From positions 19,587,645-19,651,644 of the forward strand of contig OY755178.1 in assembly GCA_963576735.1 (NCBI GenBank): DNA of 64,000 nucleotides, in the 5' to 3' direction. The translations under genes were made by a program, and so were the position numbers. Numbering within the stretch: position 1 is the first letter of the stretch; the number at the start of each line of letters is the position of its first letter. Shown in pieces: positions 1 through 10,881 of the stretch. The notes under the pieces were generated by a model that had not been told where the DNA came from, did no database searches, and saw nothing but the letters and a program-made list of their open reading frames with translations. This DNA is from Bedellia somnulentella. Lineage: Eukaryota; Arthropoda; Insecta; Lepidoptera; Bedelliidae.

Positions 1-127
1 TACTTACTTTACGTCTTGTCGATGAAATAAAGTAATTATGGGATTAAATTCTTATATAAGCGTTTGACATTTAAGTTTGTTTTTGTATTTTAATGAAACA
101 TATCAGAGTAAACCATTAAATAATTAC

Positions 128-215
128 ATAGATACATACATATACTCACGGCTATAAATACCTAGAACGGGTCGCCAGAGATAAGGAACTAGAAATTCCT
201 CAGCCACATTTTAAT
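128..215 (-). mobile_element. Family A repeat, tail-end fragment
   Basis: The fragment starts in a short (CATA)n run and continues with the family's CTCACGGCTATAAAT motif and the CCAGAG...CCTCAGCCAC block seen in all copies. Only the tail half is left. The element's own 3' end is at the left, so it reads on the - strand. Confidence 0.75.
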
Positions 216-449
216 ATATTTATAAACTAAAAGGCAAATTTACGAACACTAAAATAAACTACAAAGACACCTACAATAGTGAAAGTCTCTCTTGACGTTG
301 AAGTCGTTAAGATAGCTATTTGCATTTCCTCATGTTTGCTCGCGTCAGAATTAAAAGTTAAAACGGAATAGCATCCCTCTACTTATTAAAAGCAAATAAA
401 CTTTAAAAAAATTGACACTAATCTGTATTTTATTATTTATACTATATTT

Positions 450-560
450 TATTCACTAGACATAGCGAATGACACCCTTTTTCCTGCAGGGGTGGCAGAG
501 GTTTAAATTCATATGAACTATTAATTTTTTTCAATCTAGTGTTCGGGGTACCCACTTTTC
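450..560 (-). mobile_element. Degenerate SINE-D fragment
   Basis: The stretch resembles the part of SINE-D that runs from CCCCGAAGGGGTTGGCAGAGGT to GGTACCCACGTTTT, but it is heavily mutated. The open frames over it are chance. Confidence 0.4.
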
Positions 561-628
561 CTGATTGGAAATTGAGGCAATTCCAGATCTTTTCTTTTTT
601 TTCAGAATATAAACCAATTCGTTTCCAC

Positions 629-734
629 GAATTTTGCTTGTATTTGGGTAGACCCATTTTTGCAAAAGACTGTATGGCAGTGAATTTTGCTTGTATTTGG
701 GTAGACCCATTTTGGCAAAAGACTGTATAGCAGT
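629..734. repeat. 53-bp tandem duplication (two units)
   Basis: Units 629-681 and 682-734 are near-identical, both starting GAATTTTGCTTGTATTTGGG and ending CAGT. They differ at two positions that I can see. The second unit runs directly into a LINE-A 3' fragment whose sequence begins with the same CAGTGAATG, so the duplication sits on the truncation point of that insertion. Confidence 0.85.
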
Positions 735-1175
735 GAATGTTGGGTGTGGCAGAAGAAGCATAAGAGTACAGTGAATGCAGTAGAGATTAGGTCCCACAGA
801 AAAGTTTGTAATGTAAGGCTATCAGATCGTGTAAGAAATGACGTGTTTCGTGAAAGGTGCGGCGTGAAAGATGATATTGTTAAAAAGATTTGGGCACATA
901 GAGAGGATGGATGATAGTAAATTGGTGAAAGAGATCTGTAGAGCCAATGTGGAAGGTAATGTGAGTGAAGGACGACCACGGAGGACACACCTCGACCAAG
1001 TAGAGTGTGTGCTCAAAAAGGCCGGCGTCCGAAGTATGAAGAATAAAAGAGCATGTATGAAAAGATTGATGGATGTAAACGAAGCTATAGAGGTTTGCCA
1101 GGATCGTACAAAGTGGCGATCAATAGTCTCAACTTACCCCAATGGGAAATTATGGCGTGAGTATATGTATGTATG
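735..1175 (+). pseudogene. LINE-A (RTE-like) 3' fragment, broken RT C-terminus
   Basis: On the + strand this encodes the C-terminal part of the RTE-like protein also found at 32335-32870 and, inverted, at 56023-56664. Recognisable blocks are a W-x-K-K start, an RxFGHIERMDDSK stretch, GRPRR, KNKRACMKR and CQDRTKWRSIV. A frameshift near 885 breaks the frame and the protein is lost after the YPNG motif. The 3' end is GGCGTGAGTATATGTATG, a terminal motif shared with family A. The copy is 5'-truncated and dead. Confidence 0.85.
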
Positions 1176-1194
1176 TTCTTTTCATTTCTATGTT

Positions 1195-1485
1195 GTGGAG
1201 GTCTCGGGTTCGATCCCCGTGGTGGTAAACTTACAATTTTAATTTGTAACATTAAACCCAGTCTGGAAGGATATTGAAGGCTTGAATCACCTGATTATTC
1301 GAAAAATTAAGATGATTCCGTGTTTCGGAGGGCACTTTAAGCCGTCGGTCCCGGCTACTATCACGACAGTAGTCGTTAGTCTGCCAACCCGCAATTGGCC
1401 AGCGTGGTGGACTAAGGCCAAATCACCCTGTATAGGGTAGGCTCGAGCTCCTCGGTGGGGACGTATATGGGCTGTAAGGGTTCTA
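1195..1485 (+). mobile_element. SINE-C, tRNA-like-head SINE
   Basis: The copy starts within the tRNA-like head, with box B visible as GGTTCGATCCC at about 1207. The shared body follows: AACCCAGTCTGGAAGGATAT, GGCTTGAATCACCTGATTAT, GATTCCGTGTTTCGGAGGGC, then GGTGGGGACGTATATGGGC. It matches the inverted copies at 18617-18944 and 27531-27862. The 5' half of the head is missing. Confidence 0.8.
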
Positions 1486-1794
1486 CGTAGCTGAAATTTT
1501 TTCGTGTTTTAACTTGACAAGGCTCTGTGGCAACATATCTATCGGTCGTGCCAGGTAGTGTCAATGTATCATACACATTTTTTGTGAATAGGTATGTGTG
1601 TCTATTAAACAGAGACTATATTAAGAGTATTAGAACCAGTTTTAGCGAAAAAACCGCTGAGTTTGGCTATGTTTTTTGCCGCTTTTTTTGTGCACACGTT
1701 GATTGTATTTATAGCAACTGTTGATTTGCATACGGACACGTGTTTTAAATATATTACATTTAATGCTATATTTATATTATCTTAAAAATTATAA
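1486..1794. other. No recognisable feature
   Basis: AT-rich DNA with one short chance frame (1527-1724). I see no splice, repeat or coding signal. Confidence 0.5.
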
Positions 1795-1975
1795 TCATCA
1801 TTATCAGCCTATAGACGTCCACTGCTGGACCTAGGCCTCCCCCAATGATCTCCATCACGACCGGTCCTGTGCTGCCCTCATCCATCGGCTTCCCGCGACC
1901 TTGACCAAGTCGTCGGTCCACCTTGTGGGAGGCCTACTCACACTGCGTCGTCCGGTACCTATCAAATTATACCAC
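1795..1975 (-). pseudogene. LINE 3'-end fragment (GRP...RW type)
   Basis: The motif AGACGTCCACTGCTGGAC is typical of a very common lepidopteran LINE 3' end. Read on the - strand, the block holds pieces of the usual carboxy end of such LINE proteins (basic RxGxP and QWT-like segments) with stops. It is a related but different fragment from 19110-19375. Confidence 0.65.
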
Positions 1976-2042
1976 CTACAAACAAGGTATCAGGCAAAAT
2001 GCTTATTGGGTGTAGACATCCTGTTAAAACAGAATTTACGAA

Positions 2043-2294
2043 TAAATAAAGAATAAATCAAGGAAAGAAAAATTTCGACACAGGCGGGAATCGAACCGCG
2101 GGTATACGCCCCGACGCTCTGCCACCGCACTGGCAGCCAATTGACACGGTGGCTCAGTTGGCAGAGCGTCGGGGCGTATACCCGAGGTCGCGGGTTCGAT
2201 TCCCGCTTGTGTCGAAATTTTTCTTTCCTTTATTTATTCTTTATTTATTAGTAATAATCCCCACATGAGGTTTTCATGACCAAAAAGATTTAAT
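2043..2294 (+). mobile_element. SINE-B inverted dimer (foldback) copy 1
   Basis: The insertion is flanked by the 11-bp duplication GAATTTACGAA (2032-2042 and 2295-2305). The right half is a SINE-B in + orientation: tRNA-like head (TGGCTCAGTTGG box A, GGTTCGATTCC box B), the TTTCTTTCCTTTATTTATTC tail, and the terminal AAAAAGATTTAA. The left half is an inverted copy of the head's 3' part plus the proximal tail, so both arms can pair as a long hairpin. The central spacer is CGCACTGGCAGCCAATTGAC. Confidence 0.9.
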
Positions 2295-2579
2295 GAATTT
2301 ACGAAACTCTACCCTTCTACTTAAGGAGCTGAAACGGGGTATATTTGTAGCTTTGCCAATTCTGAAATTAAAAAAATATGGACATATGTACCCTTATAAT
2401 TTTTCGGATACAAATAAAAATATTTCATTTCTGTACGTAGCAATATGGTACAGTGGTTCTTTTTATGATGGCAGTGACCACAAATGAAACAACCGTTTCC
2501 CGTCAGGGGTTAAAATAGAGGTGTGATTTTTATAATTTATATTTCAATTTGAGTGAAGTTTTCACTGGACTTCTTAATA

Positions 2580-2777
2580 ATCAAAGGGGTAAAGGCATTT
2601 AAGCAATTGATGGACAAAGTCGCTGGTTGGTGATGCGGTTGGAGTCCCATCCCCAACAACCTTTATTTTATTATCTTATCCCCACTCAATTTTCCAAAAG
2701 CGGCTAAAGAATTTCTAACTCCTTAGCTCTGACTACCCCTTCTAGGAATTTATAGCCGTGAGTATTGTATGTATGTA
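2580..2777 (+). mobile_element. Family A repeat, 5'-truncated
   Basis: It carries GATGCGGTTGGAG, CAACAACCTTTATTTTA, GGCTAAAGAATTTCTAA and TATAGCCGTGAGTAT, then a GTATGTATGTA tail. The head (TGTGTAGTGTCGGC) is missing. Confidence 0.8.
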
Positions 2778-3054
2778 GCTGTGGCTAGAAATCCATCACC
2801 AACAATAAGCTTACTGTTCTTTCGGATTTATACCCAAGAGTGTAGGAAGGTCATCTTCCGGTATTTTATTTGTTTCTTTTTCTAAAAACATAATAATCTA
2901 CGTGACCGTTGTCGCGGGCAGAAGTAAGTTATTATAGATGACACAAGTTACGTCCCAATTAAATTGAAATTAATTTATCAATATTCATTACTAATAAAAC
3001 ATATGCAACCGTTGCCCTACTTGCTTTTTAATTTACTGATTTTGTTTCGAAGTA

Positions 3055-3293
3055 GCTGTATAGTGTTGGCTTAGAATAGCACTACCCCATTTCTTCGACT
3101 TAAGTAATACCCTTTAATATTGGGCCTTATTTGATTGGGCGATGCCGTTGGAGACCCATTAGAAGGAACAAGCTACCTTTTTACAATCCTTCCTCCACTC
3201 GGCTTTCAAAAGAAACCGAAAAATTCTAGTCCTGAAGCTCTAGCTACCGCTTATTCAGGTTTTTAATGAGTAAGTATATGTTTGTATGTATGA
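3055..3293 (+). mobile_element. Family A repeat, diverged
   Basis: This is a near full-length copy from TGTATAGTGTTGGCTTAGAA to the TATGTTTGTATGTATG tail, with many substitutions. It forms an inverted pair with the next copy; the two tails face each other across about 48 bp. Confidence 0.8.
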
Positions 3294-3341
3294 TTACGTT
3301 TCAATATAATATTGAGCAGAAACTGTGTACATAAAATGACA

Positions 3342-3582
3342 TACATACATACATACGGCTATAAATCTCTAGAAGGGGTAGCCAGAGCTAAGGAATTAGA
3401 AATTCCTCAGCCACATTTGGAAAATTGAGTGGGGAAAGGATGGTAAAGTAAAGGTTGTTGGTGATGGGTCTCCAGCCGCATCGCCCAAAAATCCCTTAGA
3501 AGCCCCAATACCGTTAGTCGCCTCTTACGTACACCCATCGGTAGAAACGGGGTAGTGCTATTCTAAGCCGACACTACACAGC
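3342..3582 (-). mobile_element. Family A repeat, full length
   Basis: The copy runs from the (CATA)n tail at the left through ACGGCTATAAATCTCTAGAA to TAAGCCGACACTACACAGCA. It is close to the family norm of about 245 bp. Confidence 0.88.
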
Positions 3583-3589
3583 AAATTAT

Positions 3590-4129
3590 TAGGTAATAAT
3601 ATTCATTTTTTGTAAAAACAACGATTCATATTCCCCCTAACTATTCGGCGGTTTTATAACTCACGTTAGCTATTTAAAAGGTCGCTCGTGCTAGCAATGC
3701 AGCTATCTTAAGACTGGTGGTTGATGATGGCGAACGTGTTGGGAATGAAGTTTCCTATAAACTTCATGTACTCTGTGGGATGAAGCATGACAACATTAAG
3801 CCCACAGTCGTACCACCATGCGACATGCACGTGACGAGCGATGGATCATGCACAAAAAATCTGTGTCTTCAATGTTTAGTAAACGAATACAGTGTTGTTA
3901 TTTACAAGTTTGCGATAACCACACAGTTATTCGGCGAGGAATGCTCGGTACTGTACTGACTCATTGCGATATAAAAAAACTGTATAAAGTAGCACCGAAT
4001 TACAATAGTACTTGCTTAAATATAAGTAAGTATGGCGTAGCGTGTCAGATTTTCGGACAATACACCGAGTTAAATACACTTCATATGTTTATGCTAATTT
4101 AGTACCTTAGTAGTTAACAGTGTATTTAA
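3590..4129. other. Unassigned DNA with short open frames
   Basis: Overlapping frames of 80 and 94 codons at 3717-4102 show no domain, splice context or codon bias. I treat them as chance. The Helitron starts at 4130. Confidence 0.4.
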
Positions 4130-4654
4130 TCTATACTTATAATAAATCTGTAGAGATGTCAATTCTGTACATGAAATATATTTTCAGAATAACTATCAGG
4201 GGGTGTTTAGTGATCGGTACTGATGCCAAAAATAAAATCAGCATTTTTGTCTGTCTGTCTGTCTGTCCGGCTGTCTGTCTGTCTGTCGGTTTGTATGTTC
4301 CTTATGGAAACAAAAACTACTCGACGGATTTTAACGAAACTTGGCACAATTATTCTTCATGCTCCTACGCATGTTATAGTATACTTTTCAGCACAGTAAT
4401 GAAGGGGATTTTTTAGATTGTTATAAATACTTCATGGCGTTTTACTCAATTAGAACTCAACCTGAAAATTAGCTCATTTTCGGAGATACTGAACCGTTCA
4501 TAAAAGCGCTTTTAAAATCACAAAGCTACACTATTCAGGAATGCTATAAGTTGCAATCATTGCGCTAAATTTCACAAAGCTTGGGCAGTGATTGAAGAAA
4601 CCTCAGATATTATTAAAACAACGCTACCCGTGCGAAGCTGGGCCGATCCACTAG
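4130..4654 (+). mobile_element. Non-autonomous Helitron, copy 1
   Basis: The 5' end is TCTATACTTATAATAAATC and the 3' end is a small CCCGTGCGAAGCTGGG hairpin shortly before CTAG. The flanks are A on the left and T on the right, as expected for Helitron insertion between A and T. It contains a (GTCT)n microsatellite at about 4248-4290 and the block AAAACTACTCGACGGATTTT. There is no Rep or helicase. The copy at 16590-17543 is the same family but longer. Confidence 0.85.
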
Positions 4655-4899
4655 TATATTATAAATGTTCCACTCAGTAAGGATCGAACTGAGAAAATTA
4701 TTTTTTCTGAAGCCGCTGCGTTTTTTTGTAAGGTTGTAACGTTATGTAATTATGTGGCTGACGTATAACTTAGTATTAAGTAGTTATAATAGATGGTTCA
4801 GTGTAATTGAACGATGCGATTGGCAATTCATCTCCAATAATCACCGTTTATTCTTTCTGTCACCGTCTAAGTATATAGTAGTATTAAAATGATGATAAT

Positions 4900-5085
4900 T
4901 GAAGGTGAAGGGTTTCGTTGTGGCATAACATGTGAATTTTATATCCCCGAAGACGTGGCAGAGTGAATAATACTTTTGAACATCACGTATCACGACAATA
5001 TCACCTGATGTTCAGAGTGCCTACGTTTCGCTTTGACAGTGTACTCACGTGATAGGGGGCAAGTCTATCGCTGTTTTGTACGAAT
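4900..5085 (-). mobile_element. SINE-D, tail-half fragment
   Basis: It is recognisable by TATATCCCCGAAG, GGCAGAG, AACATCACGT, GTGTACTCACGTGATAGGGG and GTTTTGTACGAATA. The tRNA-like head is absent because the copy is truncated against the LINE 3' tail that follows. Confidence 0.75.
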
Positions 5086-5423
5086 ATAATAGAATAGAAT
5101 AGAAAACTCTTTATTGTACATCAAATATGGAAAAACAATTACAAATACAAAGAATGAATTAACAAAAGTACAATTGGCGGTCTTATCACTAAAAGCGATC
5201 TCTTCCAGACAACCTTTGAATGGAGAGGTCAATAAATTAGAGTCATGTGAGATAGATGTACAACAATATGGTGAAACTGATGAATCTGCATAAACAATAC
5301 AACAATCCAGTCATACTTAAATCTAGTTATAAAATAATAAACTATTAACAAACATATAAATACTATGATACAATAAATTAAAACTACATACAAATATTAT
5401 GATACATATTTTTATTTATATAC

Positions 5424-6260
5424 TTAATATATATAATTTAATTTGCAACAGTAATATAGCGTTTCAGTGAGGTAGTGCTTTTTTACCATATCCTTGAAAA
5501 TAGATTGGGATTTAGCCTGACGAATCTCTACCGGAAGTGCGTTCCACAATTGAACAGCCTGCACAGTGAAGGAGGAGCCATAGTAATTGGTTGAATGGGA
5601 GGGAATGCTTAATAGAAGATTATGTTCAGAACGTAGATTAAGATCGTGGGAAGAGGAGAGAAATTGAAAACGTTCTTTTAGATAGAAAGGGGTGGCAGGA
5701 TTGAACAAAATAGAGTAAAGGAGAGAAAGTGTATGTGCATTCCGGCGGAGACGAATAGGAAGCCATTTCAGTTGAGTGCGATATACAGATACATGATCAT
5801 ATTTCCTCAATCCAAAAATAAACCTAATGCAAAAGTTTTGGAGGCGCTCAAGTTTATTAAGTTGCTCTTCAGTTATATCAAGGTAGCAGGTATCAGCATA
5901 GTCAAGAAGGGGCAAGAGAAGTGATTGAGCTAACGCAGTTTTAGTAGCAGTAGGAAGAAAATTACGCAACCTTCTGAGGGATCCCGCTGAAGCGAACATC
6001 TTTCGGCTAACCATTTCTAATTGTGGCACCCAAGATAAGGTGCTGTCTATCATTATCCCTAGGTTTTTTACTGTAGGGCTAAAAGGAATTGATGTTCCGT
6101 CAAATAATATAGGCGGTAGTGACTTATAGTCGATCCTAGAAATAATTCGAGAACTACCGACTATAATTATTTGTGTCTTATTAGGATTCACTTTTAGTCC
6201 ATATGCTTCACTCCATTTCAAAATCCGCTCCAAATCAACATTAATCAAGTTTATGGACAT
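5424..6260 (-). pseudogene. LINE reverse transcriptase, thumb and C-terminal part
   Basis: The 278-codon frame continues directly from the RT palm encoded at 6697-7592. It begins just after the catalytic YADD region with a KWSEAYGLKVNPNKT stretch, followed by LGIMIDSTLSW, LLLPLLDYADTCY, KLERLQNFCIRFIFG and a closing WNALPVEIRQAKS block typical of CR1/jockey LINEs. It is separated from the palm only by the 417-bp SINE insertion and one target duplication (426 nt, divisible by 3). Most of this half is open, so the SINE came into a readable RT. Confidence 0.88.
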
Positions 6261-6279
6261 ATTTAATTGGTCAAAATTA

Positions 6280-6696
6280 ATTTAATGTTTTTTGACATGA
6301 ATTCCTCATGTGGGGATTATTACTCATGAATAAAAGATGTTATTAAAGGAAAGAAAAATTTCGACACTGGCGGGGTTCGAACCCGCGACCTTCGGGTATA
6401 CGCCCCCGTCGCTCTGCCAACTGAGCTACAGTGTCAGTTGGCATCCAGCGCGAAATTTCTCTATCCTTTGTTTCTTTTTTACACGTTCAAGTAGTGTTTG
6501 CGTTTCCTACCTCCGAATTTTAACTAATTCGGACGGCCACTTGTCTACCTTTTCAGATAGAATGCAAATGTTGGAAACGCCTAACTATCACATAATTTAA
6601 TGTTTTTTGACATGAATTCCTCATGTGGGGATTATTACTCATGAATAAAAGATGTTATTAAAGGAAAGAAAAATTTCGACACTGGCAGGGTTCATC
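6280..6696 (-). mobile_element. SINE-B partial direct dimer inserted in the LINE RT
   Basis: The insertion is flanked by the 9-bp duplication TCAAAATTA (6271-6279 and 6697-6705). Read on the - strand it starts inside a tRNA-like head (GAACCCTGCCAGTGTCG), runs through one complete tail to ACATTAAAT, then enters a complete second unit: upstream module (TATGTGATAGTTAGGCG), head, and a second tail. Unlike the four foldback copies, the two units are in the same orientation. It uses the GACACTG...CAGTGTC head subtype. Confidence 0.9.
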
Positions 6697-7592
6697 TCAA
6701 AATTAGCCTGTGTGTAAATCTGAAGATCATCTGCATAAAGGTGGTAGGAAGAAGTTAGTTGAAGAGAAATACTATTAATAAATATAGCAAATAAAAGAGG
6801 AGACAACACACCACCTTGTGGAACACCGGCAGTTAACTCGCACCAGGGAGAGTAAGACTCCTCGATGCGAATACGCTGCCGTCGTCCTAGTAGATAACTA
6901 CGAAACCAGTCAATCACCGTTGGAGATATATTAAGAGAACGAAGTAAAGCTAATAATATTTCGAAGTCAACTGTGTTGAAGGCACTACTGAAATCTAGCA
7001 ATGCCAGGATAGTCAGCAGACCCTTATCCATCCCCAACGGAGAAGGACGGAAACCAGATTGAAAAGGATTAAGGAGATCATTTTTAGTGAGAAAGTCACT
7101 GAGTTGTCTATTAACCAGTCGTTCAAGAACTTTAGAAAGGAAAGGGAGGATAGATATAGGACGATATTCAGAAAAGGACTTAAGATTGACTTTTTTAGGA
7201 ATAGGGGTAACTTGGGCTTCTTTCCATATTGTTGGAAATGATCCTGAGGATATGGAATTGTTAAAGATTTTGGTGATAACGGGAACTATTATGTCAAGGA
7301 TAGGCAATATCATTTTACGGCTAATACAATCACCGCCTACTGCGTTTGATGTAATAGATATAATGTTCTTATTAACATCACAATCGGAGAATTGACACAT
7401 ATTAAAGGGTGGATGATCCGGAGTTGGAAGTGCAGAAAGATAATTTAATGTTTCAGCCTTTTCAAAACCTCCAAAGGCAGAAGATGAGGAAAAATGATTG
7501 TTATATGACATGACAAAGTACAACTTAGCCATGTGGATATCCTCACGACGTTGTGCCTCACCGTTAACAATCATGATAAATAAACCACACAT
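6697..7592 (-). pseudogene. LINE reverse transcriptase, fingers and palm part
   Basis: RT motifs are clear: EYRPISILPFLSKVLERLVN, NPFQSGFRP, LLDFSSAFNTVD, AGVPQGGVLSPLLF and the catalytic YADDLQIY near the end. The open frame runs on to 6639 through inserted SINE sequence; true LINE coding stops at 6697. About 15 residues seem deleted between the GFRP motif and MDKGLL. The first ~17 residues (7540-7592) come from the neighbouring SINE-D, not the LINE. Not functional. Confidence 0.88.
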
Positions 7593-7695
7593 ATGACTTT
7601 AGACACGACAAATTTGTGTAGGCCCGGCCCGGGATTTGTCGGCATGATAAGCGTTATTCTACCCACTGAGCTATCACGGTCACTCTATATTACTA
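7545..7695 (-). mobile_element. SINE-D, head-proximal fragment
   Basis: It contains CTCACCGTTAACAATCATGA, TAAACCACACATATGACTTT, a degenerate box B and the tRNA-like box A (GAGCTATCAC inverted) at 7667-7676. It is fused to the 5' side of the LINE. Confidence 0.75.
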
Positions 7696-8966
7696 GTGTA
7701 AGTAACACAATATTACTTATCTTATCACGGTTAATATTTTTGAGTTTCCTGATTTTCGATAAAGTTTGAGAATGTCTTGTGCACCTTATTTTTACATCCT
7801 TGCATTAATCTGAATCAACAAGATTTTTGGAAAAGCATGTCTCGTCTAACCAATCTCGTCAACTCAACCAGATCGATGAGGGACGCCGTAAACGGGTAAA
7901 GTAATTTACACTGATATAAGTTAAACGTTTTACACAATCCATGTGATGCATTTAAACTTGAAGCATTTGGTGTCCATGGTCCAATATTGCAACGGTTTGT
8001 CTCTTATTTAACAAATATTTTTAAATAATTATTAGCAGGGGCACAAATCCTCTCCTTTCCCTGCCTCTGTCCCCTGGAAAAGCTATGATTTATTAATTTA
8101 CAATCAAGTTTTACATGCAAAAACGGTTTTTTTCGCAAATGGTGTAATGATTAACATAATTATTGACTCAAAGCTGTAGCAGTTTTTTAAATATTATCTC
8201 TTAGTATCAAAGAATGTCAACCTATTCTAACTATATTTTCATAAGTTTTACTTTACACTGTAAATAATTAACATTTGTATTAACCGTAGATATCTGATGT
8301 GATTGATGATGAATTGATGAATGGCGACGTTGGATCTATTCCTGATTTTGTTTTGATTATGTGTGTTGTTTATCTATCTTAATAAATAATGGAGCCCAAA
8401 ATATTGTAGTCAGAGGCTACAACAATCCTTTGGCTTCCGATCGATTTGTTAGTCATATTTAAAGATGGTGGAAAGGAGTTGAATATAGGTTTTTTAATAA
8501 ATTGCTAACTAAATAGCTAAGCAATCATTTCAGGAACCCAGCCCAGATCATCCCCACCAAAAGATCGCATTGCGATATTCTCCAACGAAATTGCATAGCA
8601 AATTGCATAAACGTGAAGTAAAATTAGTTACACACTTTTTATTACAATTATGCATTTCATGTAGATTAATGATTGTAGGTATTCAATTGGTGTCTAATTA
8701 AGAATGCCATATAATGTCCACGTTACAGAGCACGTGTGTGAATGAATTTTATCTTAAAATGTATGCGAGACGATTGGTCGTAGCTCCGTGCCGAGGATCA
8801 ACATCGTAGCACTGAGTTGTATCGTCGGTTCGTCAGCGGAGTGACTCACTGTGCTTAGTGTTGCTTGAACACTATCGCGGCGTGACACTGGCACCGACAC
8901 CGCAGAAAGACATGGAACTTTTGTTTATTGTTTCATTTGAACATTTTGTTAGATGTATAGTTCTGT
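7696..8966. other. No recognisable gene; mostly AT-rich
   Basis: There is no open frame with coding character. A modestly GC-richer patch at 8770-8910 contains no consensus I can name. Confidence 0.5.
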
Positions 8967-8979
8967 TAGTCATTATTAC

Positions 8980-9247
8980 TAATAAATAAAGAATAAATAA
9001 AGGAAAGAAAAACCTCGACACAGGCGGGATACGAACCCGCGACCTCGGGTATACGCCCCCGTCGCTCTTGCTAATTGAGCTACCGTGTCAATGGCTGCCA
9101 GCGTGAAATTCTTCTATCCTTTATTTCTTTTACACGTTTTAGTAGTGTTTGCGTTTCCTTGTGTCGAGGTTTTTCTTTCCTTTATTTATTCTTTATTTAT
9201 TAGTAATAATCCCCACATGAGGTTTTCATGAACAAAAAGATTTAAAA
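8980..9247 (+). mobile_element. SINE-B inverted dimer (foldback) copy 2
   Basis: It is flanked by the 13-bp duplication TAGTCATTATTAC (8967-8979 and 9248-9260). The left arm holds the whole upstream module and tRNA-like head in inverted orientation; the right arm is the tail in + orientation, ending AACAAAAAGATTTAAAA. About 45 bp around the CGACACA junction and the (AATAAA)-rich tail are present in both arms as a perfect or near-perfect inverted repeat. Confidence 0.9.
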
Positions 9248-9392
9248 TAGTCATTATTACATGATGAATAGACTAGGTCTATGTTCTACGTTTTAGAACT
9301 ACATGATATGTAATTGTAAGAAACTAAAAAAAGTATGCGCTACTATACACACCCTGCAACACCTACATACACAAACAGGGATCTATTACATT

Positions 9393-9575
9393 TCGTAAGA
9401 AGCGACTAAGGGTATTTGGGCTTTTAAGTGATTTTTGGTTGATGCGGTTGGCACCTATCACCAACAACATTTATTTTACAATCTTTTCCCGACTCAACAT
9501 CCAAAAAGAGGCTGAGGAATTGATTATTCTGAATCTCTGGCTACAGTTCTAGAGATTTATAGCCGTGAGTGATAT
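9393..9575 (+). mobile_element. Family A repeat, 5'-truncated
   Basis: It carries CGTAAGAAGCGACTAAGGGT, GATGCGGTTGGCA, CAACAACATTTATTTTAC and TTTATAGCCGTGAGTGATAT. Confidence 0.8.
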
Positions 9576-10880
9576 ATATACTAATAAAACATCAACACTG
9601 TGTAACGTGATAAGATAAATAATGCAATTTCAATGGTGCATTATCTCAATGTCATCAATGAGAACTCTTGTTAAGAGATATGATCTTTACTGCGCTGCGC
9701 TTGCGGTACTGCGCGTGCGCGAAATTGTGAGGATGACTTACTCTCCGCAACAATGGATGACCTGGCATCCTCTCCTCCTTACTTCCCTCTTCCTTATTGT
9801 ATCACTAGTAATTAAATGCACTGCAACAACATGACCATTTCAATAAACTAGTGTAGGTCGCATAGTGCTCAAAATGCTCATTATTTTGTTGAATCGATGT
9901 CATCTGGCCAGCGCCAGCGCTATCTAAGCTAAATATGAAAAGATAGTTCAAAATCACTGCTTTGCAATAAATATGTATAATAAAATGAGTACATGTACAT
10001 GACACCATGCGAAACGTTTTTAGATTTCGCAAGATTTATAAATAATTTCTCTCTATGCACTTTTCTCCTTATAAGGTTTTAAGTTTACACAATTACATAC
10101 TCCACCGCACCGATTTTTCTAATTTTTTTTTTGATAGGTTTATGATATGCAATGGCAATGCCGCAATTACACGGTCATTAATTAGATTCTATGATGATCG
10201 TAGGTCACTCAATCGTGTAGAGTATATTTTGTGAGAAGCGATAAAATAACTGTTTGATTTCAATAAGTCCATAAAATATCTTGGCTGTTTTTAGAATGAT
10301 AAAGGTAATATGTAAATTGTATGAATTAATATATCAATGTATCGTATAATAGGTAATTATGTCAATGTCATTCGTGTATTAGAGCAGTGCGGTATTGATA
10401 ATGACACGACGGCGACACTCCATACGTATTCGTTTATTTCACATTGTATGTTCGTGATAACAGCTAGCAGCTTTGAATTGAATAGCATTGACTTAGTGAT
10501 ACTACTGCTGCAATGGTGTGTGTCGGTATGAGTTAAATCTTTATATATAATAGCTCAGTTGAAGGGCTCGATCTTAAATGCAGAAAGCATTGGTTCTTAT
10601 CATGAAATAAACCTACAACTCTATTTTTTCTTTATGCTCATATGTTTGATTCACTAATCATATTTTCTTATTGTGGAAAGTCATATAATTAGTAATTTAG
10701 GCACATTTTCCCGACTAAGTCCGGGTACTTAAAACATTAGCTTAGGAGGTCGTGTTACATTTTATTACAGAGAACAATAACCTTAGTTTTCACTACTACG
10801 AAGATTTATGGTGCGAAAAAGGAAGTATTTTAAATCCAACTTTGAATTAATCGGTTTTGGAATACTCGATTATGTTAGGA
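9576..10880. other. No recognisable gene
   Basis: AT-rich DNA with only short chance frames of 64-75 codons. No repeat family is recognised. Confidence 0.5.
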
Positions 10881-10881
10881 A

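Larger units (their letters stand above)
5085..7540 (-). mobile_element. CR1/jockey-type LINE, 5'-truncated, split by a SINE
   Basis: The reverse transcriptase frame reads leftward in two pieces (below). The 3' UTR follows to about 5085, where the element ends in a TTCTATTCTATTCTATTATA-like short repeat. Such a tail is typical of CR1-related LINEs, but the clade is inferred. The 5' part (endonuclease) is missing, and the right edge abuts a SINE-D at about 7545. Confidence 0.8.

Noticed and set aside
3717..4102. Two overlapping frames of 80 and 94 codons
   Set aside because: No motif, no splice context and no codon bias; probably chance.
4248..4290. CRISPR-like short repeats
   Set aside because: It is a (GTCT)n microsatellite inside a Helitron, with no spacers.
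8980..9247. Plain twin priming as the full explanation for the foldbacks
   Set aside because: Twin priming gives an inversion but not, normally, the long stretch present in both arms. It may contribute but does not account for the duplicated head and tail.
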